64,000 bases of DNA from Anaerocolumna chitinilytica (GCF_014218355.1 NZ_AP023368.1:2794001-2858000); one strand, 5' to 3'. Shown: positions 28,720 to 38,738, counted from the first letter of the stretch. The notes: a model not told the origin generated them from the sequence alone. Numbers and translations: made by a program.

Positions 28720-28752
28720 GAATTGATATGCCATAATAGTTGATGCGATAGT

Positions 28753-29586
28753 ATGTCATTCGTAAGGGAGGCAGATTTAAGGTTTATGAACAGTAAATCC
28801 GATATCAATATTTATTATTGCGGGGAAGAAGCATGTGCTCCGGGACATTTTTTCGGACCGGCAATCCGCCCTCATTATCTGTTGCATTTTATTTTAAATG
28901 GCAAGGGTTATTATGAATCCAGAGGAAAACGTTATACCGTCAGTAAAGGAGAAGCATTTCTGATTAGACCCCAGGAGATTACTTATTATGAAGCGGATAA
29001 GGAAGAGCCTTGGGAATACTCCTGGGTTGCTTTCGATGGAGAGAAAACAGAGGAAATGCTGAAACGTGCCGGTTTTATCAATGAGAAGCCTATTTGTAAC
29101 ATACTTAAAATAGAAGATTGTGCTAGATACCTCCATCAGCTTATTAAGGTATTTGATAAAGCAGACAGTAATGAATATGAATTAATTGGGCTTTTCTATC
29201 AGATCTTTTCAACAGCTGAAATGGTGTACCAGAAAGAGGAAGAGGCGGCAGAACAAGGGTATTATGTGAAAGCCCTTACCTTTATTCGTCATAATTATGG
29301 CTATGATATTAAGGTAACGGATATTGCAAGATATGTTGGAATAGACAGAACTTATCTTTTTAAGATATTTAAGCACTTTCTAGGAAAGTCAGTAAAAGAT
29401 TATCTGACAGAATACAGGTTACTAACAGCAAAGTATATGCTGCAGAGAACGACCTATAATATGACAGAGGTAGCATTATCCTGCGGCTTTTATGACCTGT
29501 CCTCCTTTTCCAGAAATTTTAAAAAAGCAGAAGGAGTTACCCCCATGCAATATAGAAGCAAGCTCCTGAGTGAAATTGGAAAATAG
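28753..29586 (+). CDS. AraC-family transcriptional regulator
   Basis: A 277-residue protein with an N-terminal cupin domain (HYLLHFILNGKGYYESRGKRY) and a C-terminal AraC domain (VTDIARYVGIDRTYLFKIF, VALSCGFYDLSSFSRNF, GVTPMQYR). It follows the GH2 gene by 33 bases, probably in the same transcript. An ATG at 28786, behind AAGGGAGG, is a possible alternative start. Confidence 0.88.
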   Translation: MSFVREADLRFMNSKSDINIYYCGEEACAPGHFFGPAIRPHYLLHFILNGKGYYESRGKRYTVSKGEAFLIRPQEITYYEADKEEPWEYSWVAFDGEKTEEMLKRAGFINEKPICNILKIEDCARYLHQLIKVFDKADSNEYELIGLFYQIFSTAEMVYQKEEEAAEQGYYVKALTFIRHNYGYDIKVTDIARYVGIDRTYLFKIFKHFLGKSVKDYLTEYRLLTAKYMLQRTTYNMTEVALSCGFYDLSSFSRNFKKAEGVTPMQYRSKLLSEIGK

Positions 29587-29755
29587 TACTGTCAAATCTG
29601 CTATACCAACTTGCTGTATGTTAAAATAAGCATAGTTTTAAGAACAAACCTATATTCTATAATCTAAGGATTGTATTCTTACCCCAACCCTATTATAATA
29701 GTTCAGGCAGAAGAATTTTGGCTCGTTGCGGGAAGAGAAAGAGGGCACTTAGATT

Positions 29756-29986
29756 ATGACTTTGGATCAGTTAAGGATTGGCAAAAGAGGTCGAATTGTT
29801 TCGGTAAGCGGTAAGGGAGCTTTGCGGGACCGGCTTTTAGATATGGGATTGACACCGGGAACAGAGGTTATGGTAAGAAGGATGGCACCCTTTGGAGACC
29901 CAATGGAAATACTTCTTCGGGGTTATGAATTAACATTGCGATTGGAAGATGCTAAAAACATTGAGATAGAAAGGGTAAAGTTATGA
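29756..29986 (+). CDS. feoA: Ferrous iron transport protein A
   Basis: A 76-residue SH3-like protein: MTLDQLRIGKRGRIVSV, LLDMGLTPGTEV, LLRGYELTLRLEDA. It interacts with FeoB and is needed for Fe2+ uptake. Its stop overlaps the feoB start by 4 bases, which couples their translation. Confidence 0.93.
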   Translation: MTLDQLRIGKRGRIVSVSGKGALRDRLLDMGLTPGTEVMVRRMAPFGDPMEILLRGYELTLRLEDAKNIEIERVKL

Positions 29987-31986
29987 TTACATTTGCATTG
30001 GTGGGTAATCAAAATTGCGGGAAGACAACTCTTTTTAATCAATTGACAGGTTCCAACCAGCATGTGGGTAATTTTCCTGGTGTAACCGTTGAGAGAAAAG
30101 AAGGTATCCTTCGTAAACAGAGAGAGATTACAGTAGTTGATTTACCAGGCATCTACTCATTATCCCCTTATACGAAGGAAGAGATTGTTACAAGAGATTT
30201 TATTGCTAAGGGGCATCCAAACGGAATTATTAATATAGTGGATGCTATGAATATAGAGAGAAATCTTTATTTAAGTTTACAACTGATACAATTTGGAATA
30301 CCGATGGTTATTGCGCTTAATATGATGGATGAAATAAGTACAAACGGCGGTATTATAAATATTGATGAATTACAGGAAAGCCTTGGAGTTCCGGTGGTAC
30401 CAATTTCAGCTGTTAAGAACCAGGGTATTGATAAACTGGTACAAACTGCTGTTGATACTGTTTCAAAGAATAGAATTCCTAAGAGCAAGGATTTTTATAG
30501 CGGAAAGTGTGCTGAAGCATTAAAAGACATTAACGCAATGCTTAAAAAGTCTGCCAGAAAGCATCATATAAATACTGCTTTTGCAGCGGGCAAGCTATTA
30601 GAAAATGACAGTAAGATAGCAGAAGATTTACAATTGCAAAAAGAAGAAGAAAATGAAATTGAGAAAAGAATCCGTAGAATGGAAAATGAAATGCTTACGG
30701 ATAGGAAAGCCGCTATGGCAGACATGCGGTACCGTTTTATTGATGAGTTATGCAAAAGAACGGTAATTAAACCAAAGGAAAGCAAACAGCATAGGCGGAG
30801 TATTCTAATTGATAACGTGCTGGCCAACAGATATCTTGCTATTCCGATCTTTCTTGGTATTATGTTTCTTATCTTTTGGCTCACCTTCGGAGTTATTGGG
30901 AGTACCTTAAGTGATTTACTTGGCAGTTTTATACAACTATTCTCGGATTATATAAGAATGATGTTAACCGGCCTTAAAGTTAATTCGGTTTTAGTTTCTT
31001 TGATAGCAGATGGGATACTTGCCGGTGTCGGTAGTGTATTATCCTTTGTACCGACTATTGTGATACTGTTTTTATTCTTAGCTTTGCTGGAAGATAGCGG
31101 CTACATGGCAAGAGTTGCTTTTATTATGGATAAGCTCCTCCAAAAGATTGGGCTTTCCGGACGCAGTTTCGTACCTATGATAATAGGTTTTGGCTGCAGC
31201 GTCCCGGCAGTTATGGCTACCAGAACCCTTCCCAGTGAAAGAGACAGGAGATTGACAATATTCTTAATCCCTTTCATGAGCTGCAGTGCAAAACTTCCTA
31301 TTTATGGAATGTTCACCATGGCATTTTTTCCAAAAAATCGTGCTCTTATCATGATTTCACTATACATATTTGGAATGGTCATGGGAGTTATCAGTACTTT
31401 TGTGTTAAAGAAATTTGTTTATAAAGGGGCTCCGGATCGGTTTGTTATGGAACTGCCCAATTACCGTCTGCCGGGAACCAAAAGTGTATTGTTATTATTA
31501 TGGGATAAGACAAAGGATTTTTTGACGAGAGCATTTACTGTTATCTTTTTAGCTACTATTGTGATCTGGTTCCTGCAGAAATTCAACTGGCAATTAAAGC
31601 CGGTAGAAGATAGTGCTGGCAGTATATTAGCAGGAATAGGCCATATGATTGCTCCTGTATTTCGCCCTATGGGTTTTGATGACTGGAGAGCTTCCACGGC
31701 ATTAATTACCGGTTTTATGGCGAAGGAAGCGGTTGTCAGTACCTTTGGTGTTTTGACCGGTGCGGGTTCTTCCAAGCTTCCTTTAGCACTGGCACAATTA
31801 ATGACACCAATGGCAGCCTATGCCTTCCTGATCTTTACTTTAATTTATTCTCCCTGTGTTGCGGCAATCAGTATTATTAAGAGAGAGCTAAATACCAGTA
31901 CAGCCTTAAAAGTTGCTGTTTATCAGACAGCGGTGGCCTGGTTCTGCGCTATGATAGTTTATCAGATTGCAAGGATTTTCTTTTAA
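29983..31986 (+). CDS. feoB: Ferrous iron transport protein B
   Basis: A 667-residue protein with an N-terminal G domain (Walker A GNQNCGKTT, G3 VVDLPGIYSL, G4 NMMD), a helical spacer, and a membrane part with two Gate motifs (SGYMARVAF...GFGCSVPAVMATR and AKEAVVSTFGVL). It moves Fe2+ into the cell under GTP control. Terminator follows. Confidence 0.96.
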   Translation: MITFALVGNQNCGKTTLFNQLTGSNQHVGNFPGVTVERKEGILRKQREITVVDLPGIYSLSPYTKEEIVTRDFIAKGHPNGIINIVDAMNIERNLYLSLQLIQFGIPMVIALNMMDEISTNGGIINIDELQESLGVPVVPISAVKNQGIDKLVQTAVDTVSKNRIPKSKDFYSGKCAEALKDINAMLKKSARKHHINTAFAAGKLLENDSKIAEDLQLQKEEENEIEKRIRRMENEMLTDRKAAMADMRYRFIDELCKRTVIKPKESKQHRRSILIDNVLANRYLAIPIFLGIMFLIFWLTFGVIGSTLSDLLGSFIQLFSDYIRMMLTGLKVNSVLVSLIADGILAGVGSVLSFVPTIVILFLFLALLEDSGYMARVAFIMDKLLQKIGLSGRSFVPMIIGFGCSVPAVMATRTLPSERDRRLTIFLIPFMSCSAKLPIYGMFTMAFFPKNRALIMISLYIFGMVMGVISTFVLKKFVYKGAPDRFVMELPNYRLPGTKSVLLLLWDKTKDFLTRAFTVIFLATIVIWFLQKFNWQLKPVEDSAGSILAGIGHMIAPVFRPMGFDDWRASTALITGFMAKEAVVSTFGVLTGAGSSKLPLALAQLMTPMAAYAFLIFTLIYSPCVAAISIIKRELNTSTALKVAVYQTAVAWFCAMIVYQIARIFF

Positions 31987-32025
31987 AAGTGGAGTAGAAC
32001 AAAATATATAAGAAAATAATAGTGT

Positions 32026-32067
32026 GTCAGATATAGCAAAAGTAGCTGCTTATATCTGACATATTTT
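32026..32067 (+). terminator. Terminator of feoAB
   Basis: Ten-base arms GTCAGATATA (32026-32035) and TATATCTGAC (32051-32060), followed by ATATTTTTAT. Confidence 0.8.
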
Positions 32068-32240
32068 TATTTATAGCGTAAAAAACAACTCCATTATTTT
32101 CTTGTTATGATAAGGGAACAAGTGAAAGGTTTTTCTCGTCTAATGTTTACAAAGTGGAAATAAAGATTATTTTCTTTAAATTACTATAATGCATCTATTA
32201 AAAAGAACAAAAATAAAGATGAAAGGTTAGGTAAGAGTCT

Positions 32241-32525
32241 ATGCTGAAAAAATATAATCAGGTAGTATTTATGATGGTTGGAGTTAGTTTAGCTTTCGTT
32301 TTATTGATAGCTGCTAACTTTATTACAGCCCAAACAGTATCACATACTCTTAATAATAAACAGACCGCATATATGAAAATGGACAGCAAAGCGGAATCCA
32401 TAATTCCTGCCAACGATGAAATAAATACTCAGGCAGGCCGTTCCCCTATCGTAATCTTATCTGTCCTTACTATCGTATTGATTTTAAGCGGCACCCTTTA
32501 TGTAGCACAAAAAGAACAGAAGTAA
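32241..32525 (+). CDS. Small membrane protein of unknown function
   Basis: 94 residues with two hydrophobic segments (about 9-29 and 69-88) joined by a polar loop of about 40 residues. AAAGG lies some 14 bases before the ATG. A single gene between feoB and a subtilisin gene. No motif is recognised; coding potential is supported by the clear membrane pattern. Confidence 0.6.
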   Translation: MLKKYNQVVFMMVGVSLAFVLLIAANFITAQTVSHTLNNKQTAYMKMDSKAESIIPANDEINTQAGRSPIVILSVLTIVLILSGTLYVAQKEQK

Positions 32526-32668
32526 TTTTCTCTTACAACAGAATGGTACAAAATTCGACAAACCTTAATATATTAATATTGATGATGGAAATTATATAGC
32601 ATAAATTTTGTCATCGGGCCTTCCTGTATATCATTGCGGAAGAGCAAATATAAGAAAGGAAATGCGTA

Positions 32669-33628
32669 ATGAAATTTTTGAGTAAATTTCATACGGATTT
32701 GAAGAGAGAAAAAGTCGGATTAATACCATTTGAAGTACAACAGGTTCATGAAAGTGCAAGTGAAATACCTCAGGGAATTCAGATGATCAATGCGCCTTAT
32801 CTTTGGGAGGCATCAAAGAAAGGGGAAGGTGTGGTAGTTGCTATTATTGATACAGGCTGCCAGACTGATCATCCGGATCTTATAGGTAGAATTGTAGGCG
32901 GAAGAAATTTTACCAAGGATTACAATAAGGATGTTAATAAATTCGAAGATAACAACGGACATGGAACACATGTTGCAGGAACAATCGCAGCAATCGAGAA
33001 TAATGTTGGCGTTGTCGGAGCTGCTCCTTTGGTTAAGCTTTTGATTCTCAAAGTATTAGATAAGAATGGCAGCGGAAGTTATCAGAGTATTATTGATGGC
33101 ATTAATTATGCGGTTACCTGGAGAGGCAGCAATGGAGAAAAAGTAAGAGTAATCTCCATGTCTCTTGGCGGACCAACCGATGTCGCTAACCTTCATAATG
33201 CAGTAAAAAATGCAGTTGCCAATGATATACTGGTAATCTGCGCGGCAGGAAATGAAGGAGATAACAACAGTAAAACCAATGAATTCAGTTACCCCGGAGC
33301 CTATAATGAAGCTATCGCAGTAGGTGCTATTGATTTTAATAAAAAGATAGCTACTTTCAGTAACAGCAATGATAACGTAGATTTGGTAGCACCCGGTGTG
33401 GGAATATTATCAACTTATATCGGCGGAAAATACGCAACCTTAAGTGGTACTTCTATGGCTACTCCTCATGTTTCAGGTGCAGCTGCACTTATTGTCAATG
33501 AAAGTGAAAGTGCCTTCCAAAGACATTTAACAGAAGCTGAGCTTTATGCCCAATTGATAAAGAAAACCGTGGATCTTGGAATAAGCAAGAAGAGCCAGGG
33601 AAATGGTTTGATAGATTTATCCAGATAA
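32669..33628 (+). CDS. Intracellular subtilisin-like serine protease
   Basis: A 319-residue S8 protease with the triad Asp61 (IIDTGC), His98 (NGHGTHVAG) and Ser262 (SGTSMATPHVSG) and oxyanion Asn195. There is no signal peptide. Residues 18-21 read LIPF, matching the LIPY/F inhibitory N-terminal extension of intracellular subtilisins, which is cut off to activate them. It probably degrades cytosolic protein in stationary phase or sporulation. Confidence 0.92.
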   Translation: MKFLSKFHTDLKREKVGLIPFEVQQVHESASEIPQGIQMINAPYLWEASKKGEGVVVAIIDTGCQTDHPDLIGRIVGGRNFTKDYNKDVNKFEDNNGHGTHVAGTIAAIENNVGVVGAAPLVKLLILKVLDKNGSGSYQSIIDGINYAVTWRGSNGEKVRVISMSLGGPTDVANLHNAVKNAVANDILVICAAGNEGDNNSKTNEFSYPGAYNEAIAVGAIDFNKKIATFSNSNDNVDLVAPGVGILSTYIGGKYATLSGTSMATPHVSGAAALIVNESESAFQRHLTEAELYAQLIKKTVDLGISKKSQGNGLIDLSR

Positions 33629-33639
33629 TTAATGTAGAA

Positions 33640-33685
33640 ATACAAAGGGAATCTGTAATAACAGATTCCCTTTGTATCAATTTTG
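33640..33685 (+). terminator. Terminator of the subtilisin gene
   Basis: A 16-base perfect stem (33640-33655 with 33662-33677), followed by CAATTTT. Confidence 0.85.
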
Positions 33686-34559
33686 CACTAAGATTAGTCA
33701 GTGCATTTGTCTCTCAATATTCAGTTGTAATTAAAACAAATACCCTTTAAGCGAAATCAATTGAAATAGTACTTATCTTCATGACAATAGCCAGTCCAAC
33801 TTAACCATCTCCTAAATTTGCTGTTATTGGGTTCCACTACAGTTTGAGACGAGCTGTAGTTTTTTATCTTTAAAGTCAATGGACTACAGGCGGCATCTGA
33901 TTAGAAATAAAAGAAAATTTCTTTTTCATTTGCTTGTGTATCCATTCATTATTATAAACAAAAGAGCTTGTATTATGCAGAATTTATATTGTAATATATG
34001 GAAATCATTTTAGAGAAAGATAAAATTTATACAAAAGAAGCCTTCCTTACGAGTTTTCGTTGGAAGGCTCTTTTGTGAATGAGTCTTGTAGGACTCATCT
34101 CATTTTTAGTTTGTATACAGAATGAGAAAAACTGTATTTCAATTTTATATTGAAGGATAACTGCACAAATATCTTTGAATCCCTCCAAGACATTACTCGT
34201 TAACAAAATTGACTTCATCTTTTATATAAGCTATCTGCATCAGGTTCATGTTCTTAAAGGGAAGATAAATTTGATTTGCTATCCACTCTCTATTATGTAT
34301 AATATCAAAGAAAATATACGTATTTAAAGTTTATTTTTAAGTTTCTTGAAGGAATACCGCCGATAAAGAAAAATAGAATGACTTTTTTGTGAACACCGGA
34401 AATCAAGGTTGTATTCTAAACGAGTATACAATATAATGTAGTAGTGTGAGGGATTGATAAGTAAAATTTCCCTTCCGAATTAAATTTTAACAGTGCTGCA
34501 GAGCCTGGTACACAGACAGCCTATAGCAGCCTGAATAGATTAAAAATTGGAGAGAATTT
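33686..34559. other. Gene-poor stretch with three hairpins
   Basis: No convincing gene in about 870 bases. It holds a terminator-like hairpin (33836-33842 with 33854-33860, then seven T), a longer stem (34031-34046 with 34062-34077, one bulge) and a short stem (ATGAGTC/GACTCAT, 34079-34098). These could be transcript ends of unannotated small RNAs or decayed DNA. The right end must contain the dedA promoter. Confidence 0.5.
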
Positions 34560-35186
34560 ATGACTAACTGGATTATTGATTTTATGAACCAATTCGGATA
34601 TCTAGGAATTACTTTTTTAATAGCTTTAGAAAATGTTTTTCCGCCGATTCCGTCTGAAGTTATATTGACTTTTGGTGGTTTCATGACTACCTTCACAACA
34701 TTAACAGTAGAAGGTGTTATAATCTTCTCAACCTTGGGGTCCTTGATTGGTGCTGCTATTCTATACGGTTTAGGAAATATCTTATCCATGGAAAGGATGG
34801 AAAAGATATTAGACGGTAAGCTTGGTAAAATTCTTCATTTGAAAAAAGAGGATGTAGGGAAAGCTTATACCTGGTTCAATTCTAAAGGAAAGATAACAGT
34901 TCTAATATGCCGCTGTATACCTATTGTACGAAGCCTTATATCCATACCGGCAGGAATGTCAGGCATGAATTTTGGAATCTTCTTTCTCCTTACAGCAATT
35001 GGTTCCCTCGTGTGGAATACCGTTTTGGTATTCTTGGGTAAAGCAGCAAGTAATTCCTGGGAGAAGATAGTAGCTAAAACAGATACTTTTACACATATCA
35101 CAATCATTGTTCTTGGCATTTTATTCATAGCATTGGTATTCTGGTTTTATAAATCAAGAAAAAAAAATAAAGATGATGAACATTAA
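34560..35186 (+). CDS. DedA-family membrane protein
   Basis: A 208-residue polytopic protein with the DedA/SNARE-associated signature: LIALENVFPPIPSEVIL near the start and CRCIPIVRSLISIPAGMSGMNF in the middle. DedA proteins are proposed flippases or proton-dependent carriers for undecaprenyl phosphate and phospholipids. The start follows GGAGAG. The gene stands alone and ends at a shared terminator. Confidence 0.9.
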   Translation: MTNWIIDFMNQFGYLGITFLIALENVFPPIPSEVILTFGGFMTTFTTLTVEGVIIFSTLGSLIGAAILYGLGNILSMERMEKILDGKLGKILHLKKEDVGKAYTWFNSKGKITVLICRCIPIVRSLISIPAGMSGMNFGIFFLLTAIGSLVWNTVLVFLGKAASNSWEKIVAKTDTFTHITIIVLGILFIALVFWFYKSRKKNKDDEH

Positions 35187-35192
35187 AATAAG

Positions 35193-35229
35193 AGCAGGAA
35201 TGGAGTTATTTCCATTCCTGCTTTATTTT
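35193..35229. terminator. Bidirectional terminator between dedA and the DUF1540 gene
   Basis: Twelve-base arms (35193-35204 and 35211-35222) with TTATTTTA on the right. It overlaps the end of the leftward small gene. Confidence 0.8.
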
Positions 35230-35401
35230 AGTAAGCTTTATCTTCTTTTGCTTTAAAGGATTCACAATCCGTATCTTCTGCTTTTGAAGAGTAAGATTCG
35301 TTTTTGCCAACCATAATTTTGTCCAGTGTACAATGCTGTGAATCACCTGCATGATATTTACATTCTGACACTCTGCAACCTATGCTTGAATTAATGTCCA
35401 T
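35228..35401 (-). CDS. DUF1540 small cysteine protein
   Basis: 57 residues beginning MDINSSIGCRVSECKYHAG. The cysteine pattern Cys9, Cys14, Cys24 and Cys46, with the ending DTDCESF, is that of DUF1540, small proteins of Clostridia and Bacilli thought to bind a metal; some are spore-associated. The ATG follows AAAGGAGA. Function unknown. Confidence 0.85.
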   Translation of the reverse strand: MDINSSIGCRVSECKYHAGDSQHCTLDKIMVGKNESYSSKAEDTDCESFKAKEDKAY

Positions 35402-35510
35402 CTTAAAAATCTCCTTTCAAACGGGTACAATGATTTTCGCGAAAGATTAGTAAAGTTCTTTGCAGTAGTTAGAATGTACTTTTTATCTTCTTTTATTCTG
35501 TAATTTATTG

Positions 35511-36635
35511 CTAATGAGATACAATTAAGTTACCGCCTGAATAAACTTTTTCGATATTGTAATTTTTATCCATTACAATAAAATCAGCGCGTTTGCCTTT
35601 TTCAATTGAACCAATTTCGTTATCTGCATGTATTGCTCTGGCAGGGTATAAAGTAGCACTAAGAACTGCCTGCTCAACAGGAATACCGATTTCTATACAC
35701 TTCTTAAAGGCTTTATAGATGGTAGTGGTAGAGCCTGCAATGGTTCCATCCTCCAAAGCTGCCTTTCCATCTTTAACAATTACTTTTTGTCCGCCAAGTT
35801 CGTAAGGGCCGTCTTCCAGACCGGCAGCACTCATGGAGTCAGAGATAAGGATTAGTTTTTCCGGGAAAGCTTTAAATACCAGTCTCATAACAGAAGGATG
35901 GATATGGATTCCATCACAGATAATCTCAGCATTTACAGGGCAGTCAGAAACAGCACCGATTATACCCGGAGCCCTATGGTGGAGACCGTTCATGGCGTTG
36001 AATAAATGAGTAACGTGGGTTGCACCTGCTTCAATAGCCTTTACAGCAGTATCGTAATCACAGGAGGTATGAGCAAGAGATATTATTTTCTTTTTACTGT
36101 ATTTTTCAATAAAGGGAAGAGCTCCTGGTAAATCCGGATCAAGATCAATAATTCGAACTCTGTCGCCGGATATGTCATTTAGTTCCTCATATTTCTGCTC
36201 ATTGATAGAGAGCAGATATCTGGTATCATGAGCTCCTTTTTTTGATGCGCCAAGGAAAGGCCCTTCCATATTAATGCCAATAATACGGCTGCCTTTTGTT
36301 CCTTTTTCGCAAACCGTTTTAATGTTTTCCATGGCTTTTTTGTATGTATCATAGCCAATTGTCATAGTTGTCGCAAGAATGGAAGTGATACCGTTTTCAC
36401 TATAGAATTCACACATCTTCTCCAGTTCCTCGGGAGCAGATGTTGTAAAATCATAACCGATACAACCATGGGAGTGCAATTCTATAAAGCCGGGAATTAT
36501 AAGCTTATCTGTTAAATCCAATGTCTCATGTTCTTCGGTGTTAGCTGCTGTATCCTGAAAAAGACCGCCCGAAACAGTGATATCAGCCGCTTGGAATTTA
36601 CCGTCTATAAAGACAGATGCATTTTTTAATAACAT
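35511..36635 (-). CDS. nagA: N-acetylglucosamine-6-phosphate deacetylase
   Basis: A 374-residue amidohydrolase. Metal and active-site motifs are IELHSHGCIGYDF, NMEGPFLG, SLAHTSC, THLFNAMNGLHHRAPG and LISDSMSAAG. It makes glucosamine-6-phosphate and acetate. The frame extends to an ATG at 36647, but AAAGG then almost touches the codon; 36635 gives the usual NagA N-terminus. It is 51 bases after nagB. Confidence 0.95.
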   Translation of the reverse strand: MLLKNASVFIDGKFQAADITVSGGLFQDTAANTEEHETLDLTDKLIIPGFIELHSHGCIGYDFTTSAPEELEKMCEFYSENGITSILATTMTIGYDTYKKAMENIKTVCEKGTKGSRIIGINMEGPFLGASKKGAHDTRYLLSINEQKYEELNDISGDRVRIIDLDPDLPGALPFIEKYSKKKIISLAHTSCDYDTAVKAIEAGATHVTHLFNAMNGLHHRAPGIIGAVSDCPVNAEIICDGIHIHPSVMRLVFKAFPEKLILISDSMSAAGLEDGPYELGGQKVIVKDGKAALEDGTIAGSTTTIYKAFKKCIEIGIPVEQAVLSATLYPARAIHADNEIGSIEKGKRADFIVMDKNYNIEKVYSGGNLIVSH

Positions 36636-36698
36636 AATGATAACCATATCCTTTCTGATACCTGCAAATTTACACTGCAGGTATAAAGTTACAATCTC

Positions 36699-37409
36699 TT
36701 ATTCAAAGGAATAAACAACTGTTACATCCGGATGAAATTGCAGAATGGAAGCAGGCAGCTCAGGAGTTACAGGACCGAATAAAGCTTTCTGGATGATATC
36801 CTGTTTGTCAGGTCCGTTCGCAATCAAAAGAATCTTCTTAGACTGCATAATGGAGCGAATACCCATAGTGATAGCTTTATCAGGAACCTCTTCTAAGGAC
36901 TGGAAGAAACGAGCATTGGCTTGTCGTGTGGTTTCATCCAATTCGACAACATGAGTTGTCTTCTCAAAGGAGACATCCGGTTCATTAAAACCTATATGTC
37001 CGTTGTGTCCGATGCCTAAGAGCTGTAAGTCAATACCGCCAAGATCAGCAATCAACTTCTCATAGCGAATACATTCCTCTTCCGGATCATTTGCAAGACC
37101 ATTAGGTACATTTGTATTAAGTGGGTTAATGTTGACATGGGAGAAGAAATGCTGGTTCATGAAGTAACGATAGCTTTGCGGATTCTCAGGAGAAATGCCC
37201 CAGTATTCATCCAAATTAACGGATGTTACTTTTGAAAAATCAACATCTCCTTTCTGATACCATTCAATAAGCTGTTCATAGGTGCCAATAGGAGAGGAGC
37301 CAGTTGCAAGACCAAGAACACTGTTTGGTTTTAAGATAACCTGTGCGGAGATTACATTTGCGGCTTTTCTGCTTAAATCCTTATAACCATTAGCTTTAAT
37401 CAAGTTCAT
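36699..37409 (-). CDS. nagB: Glucosamine-6-phosphate deaminase
   Basis: A 236-residue protein with LGLATGSSPIGTYEQLI, VNLDEYWGI (catalytic Asp), LGIGHNGHIGFNEP (His/Glu) and ARFF. It converts glucosamine-6-phosphate to fructose-6-phosphate and ammonia. First gene of nagBA and divergent from an RpiR-type regulator. Shorter than E. coli NagB (266), as in B. subtilis. Confidence 0.95.
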   Translation of the reverse strand: MNLIKANGYKDLSRKAANVISAQVILKPNSVLGLATGSSPIGTYEQLIEWYQKGDVDFSKVTSVNLDEYWGISPENPQSYRYFMNQHFFSHVNINPLNTNVPNGLANDPEEECIRYEKLIADLGGIDLQLLGIGHNGHIGFNEPDVSFEKTTHVVELDETTRQANARFFQSLEEVPDKAITMGIRSIMQSKKILLIANGPDKQDIIQKALFGPVTPELPASILQFHPDVTVVYSFE

Positions 37410-37433
37410 TTTCGTACCTCACATTGTAAAATT

Positions 37434-37475
37434 AGTATAAAATTGTAGTTTTGACCGCAGTTTTAAGACTGCGGT
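37434..37475 (-). promoter_or_regulatory. nagBA promoter with overlapping palindrome
   Basis: Leftward -10 TATACT at 37439-37434. A perfect 8-base palindrome, ACCGCAGT/ACTGCGGT (37454-37461 and 37468-37475), lies over the -35 area and is a candidate regulator site. The rest of the 350-base gap also holds a direct repeat AAAATATTTTCAT/AAAATATTTTTCAT near 37525-37560 and no gene. Confidence 0.45.
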
Positions 37476-37758
37476 TCGTAAAATAATAGTAGCTTAACTA
37501 AAATAAAAAAGCAAGAAAAATAAAAAATATTTTCATGATAGAATAAAAATATTTTTCATAAAGAGTATACAAGCCTTTTATATATGAGTATAATCTTTTA
37601 ATAGAAGGTTTAAACAGAGTAATGCATCTATTTACCTCCTTATTGACAGCAAAAATAAGTAACGATAAAATATTGGGAAGGGCAGCCTTATTATAGAACT
37701 GTAATCCTGACACGAATAGCCTAGCAACTAAGATACTGTTATGAAAAGAAGGTGAAAC

Positions 37759-38610
37759 ATGAGCGGAATATTAGAAAGAATTGAAAAAAATTACTCAAAA
37801 TTTACGAAATCCGAAAAAAAAGTTGCAGATTATATCTTTGAAAATCCAAGAAAAGTATTATATACCTCCATAACGGACTTGGCTTTGAACTGTAAGGTTG
37901 GAGATACTACGGTTTTTCGTTTTTGCAAAGAGCTAAAGTTAAATGGTTATCAGGAATTCAAGGTGCTTTTAGCACAGGATATTACGAAGAACGAAGGAAA
38001 TAAGGAAAGTGTTGCAGGTATTATTGAAGTCGGAGATGATACAAGAACTATCTGTGAAAAGACATTATCCGCACATATAGAAAGTTTAAAAGAGACCTTT
38101 GAATTACTGGATTTCGAACAGGCAGGAAAAACAGTGGATTTAATGTCGGCTGCCAGAAAAATTCATTTCTTTGGAGTGGGTTCTTCCGGTGCGATTGCCT
38201 TGGAAGCAAAACAGAAATTTATGAGAATTATTCCTAATGTAGAGTTTACCGGAGATACACATATGCAGCACATGGCAGCCTCTTTGTTAGACTCCAGAGA
38301 CCTGGCTGTTATATTTTCCTATTCCGGATCTACGAAGGATATGATAGAGATACATAAGTTGGTAAAGCAAAATGGCTGCCCGTCTGTTATAATAACCCAT
38401 TTTGCTAAAACCGCGCTTACAGCAGATGCGGATATAGTCCTTTTATGCGGCTCAAATGAAGGACCCTTGGACGGGGGAGCCTCTACTACCTCTGTGGTAC
38501 AATTATATGTCCTTGAGGTATTGTATTTGCAATACTTTATCAAACACTACAACCAATGCATGGAGAATAAGGCAAGAACGACAGAGTCCATATCTACAAA
38601 GCTTCTATAA
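37759..38610 (+). CDS. RpiR/MurR-family regulator with SIS domain
   Basis: A 283-residue protein. An N-terminal helix-turn-helix (YTSITDLALNCKVGDTTVFRFCKELKLNGYQEFK) is joined to a C-terminal SIS sugar-phosphate domain (about 130-255, FFGVGSSGAIALEAKQKF, FSYSGSTKDMIEIHKL). Divergent from nagBA, so it probably senses an amino-sugar phosphate and controls those genes. RBS is GAAGGTG. Confidence 0.92.
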   Translation: MSGILERIEKNYSKFTKSEKKVADYIFENPRKVLYTSITDLALNCKVGDTTVFRFCKELKLNGYQEFKVLLAQDITKNEGNKESVAGIIEVGDDTRTICEKTLSAHIESLKETFELLDFEQAGKTVDLMSAARKIHFFGVGSSGAIALEAKQKFMRIIPNVEFTGDTHMQHMAASLLDSRDLAVIFSYSGSTKDMIEIHKLVKQNGCPSVIITHFAKTALTADADIVLLCGSNEGPLDGGASTTSVVQLYVLEVLYLQYFIKHYNQCMENKARTTESISTKLL

Positions 38611-38664
38611 TATGTAATATATATAATAAAAAATTGATGATTTTATTTTGAGATAAAATTAATA

Positions 38665-38701
38665 AAAAGCTGCAATTTCATAGGTTGAAATTGCAGCTTT
38701 T
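38665..38701. terminator. Bidirectional terminator
   Basis: Sixteen-base arms (38665-38680 and 38686-38701), with T-rich sequence on both sides. It serves the RpiR gene and the CBS-protein gene. Confidence 0.85.
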
Positions 38702-38738
38702 CTCATTATACGCCTTGGTGTATTGCCTAGGTCAAGAA

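Noticed and set aside
34027..34218. 63-residue leftward frame
   Set aside because: It runs through hairpins, lacks a ribosome site and shows no protein-like pattern.
37498..37713. 71-residue leftward frame upstream of the RpiR gene
   Set aside because: Low-complexity AT-rich DNA in a regulatory gap with no ribosome site.
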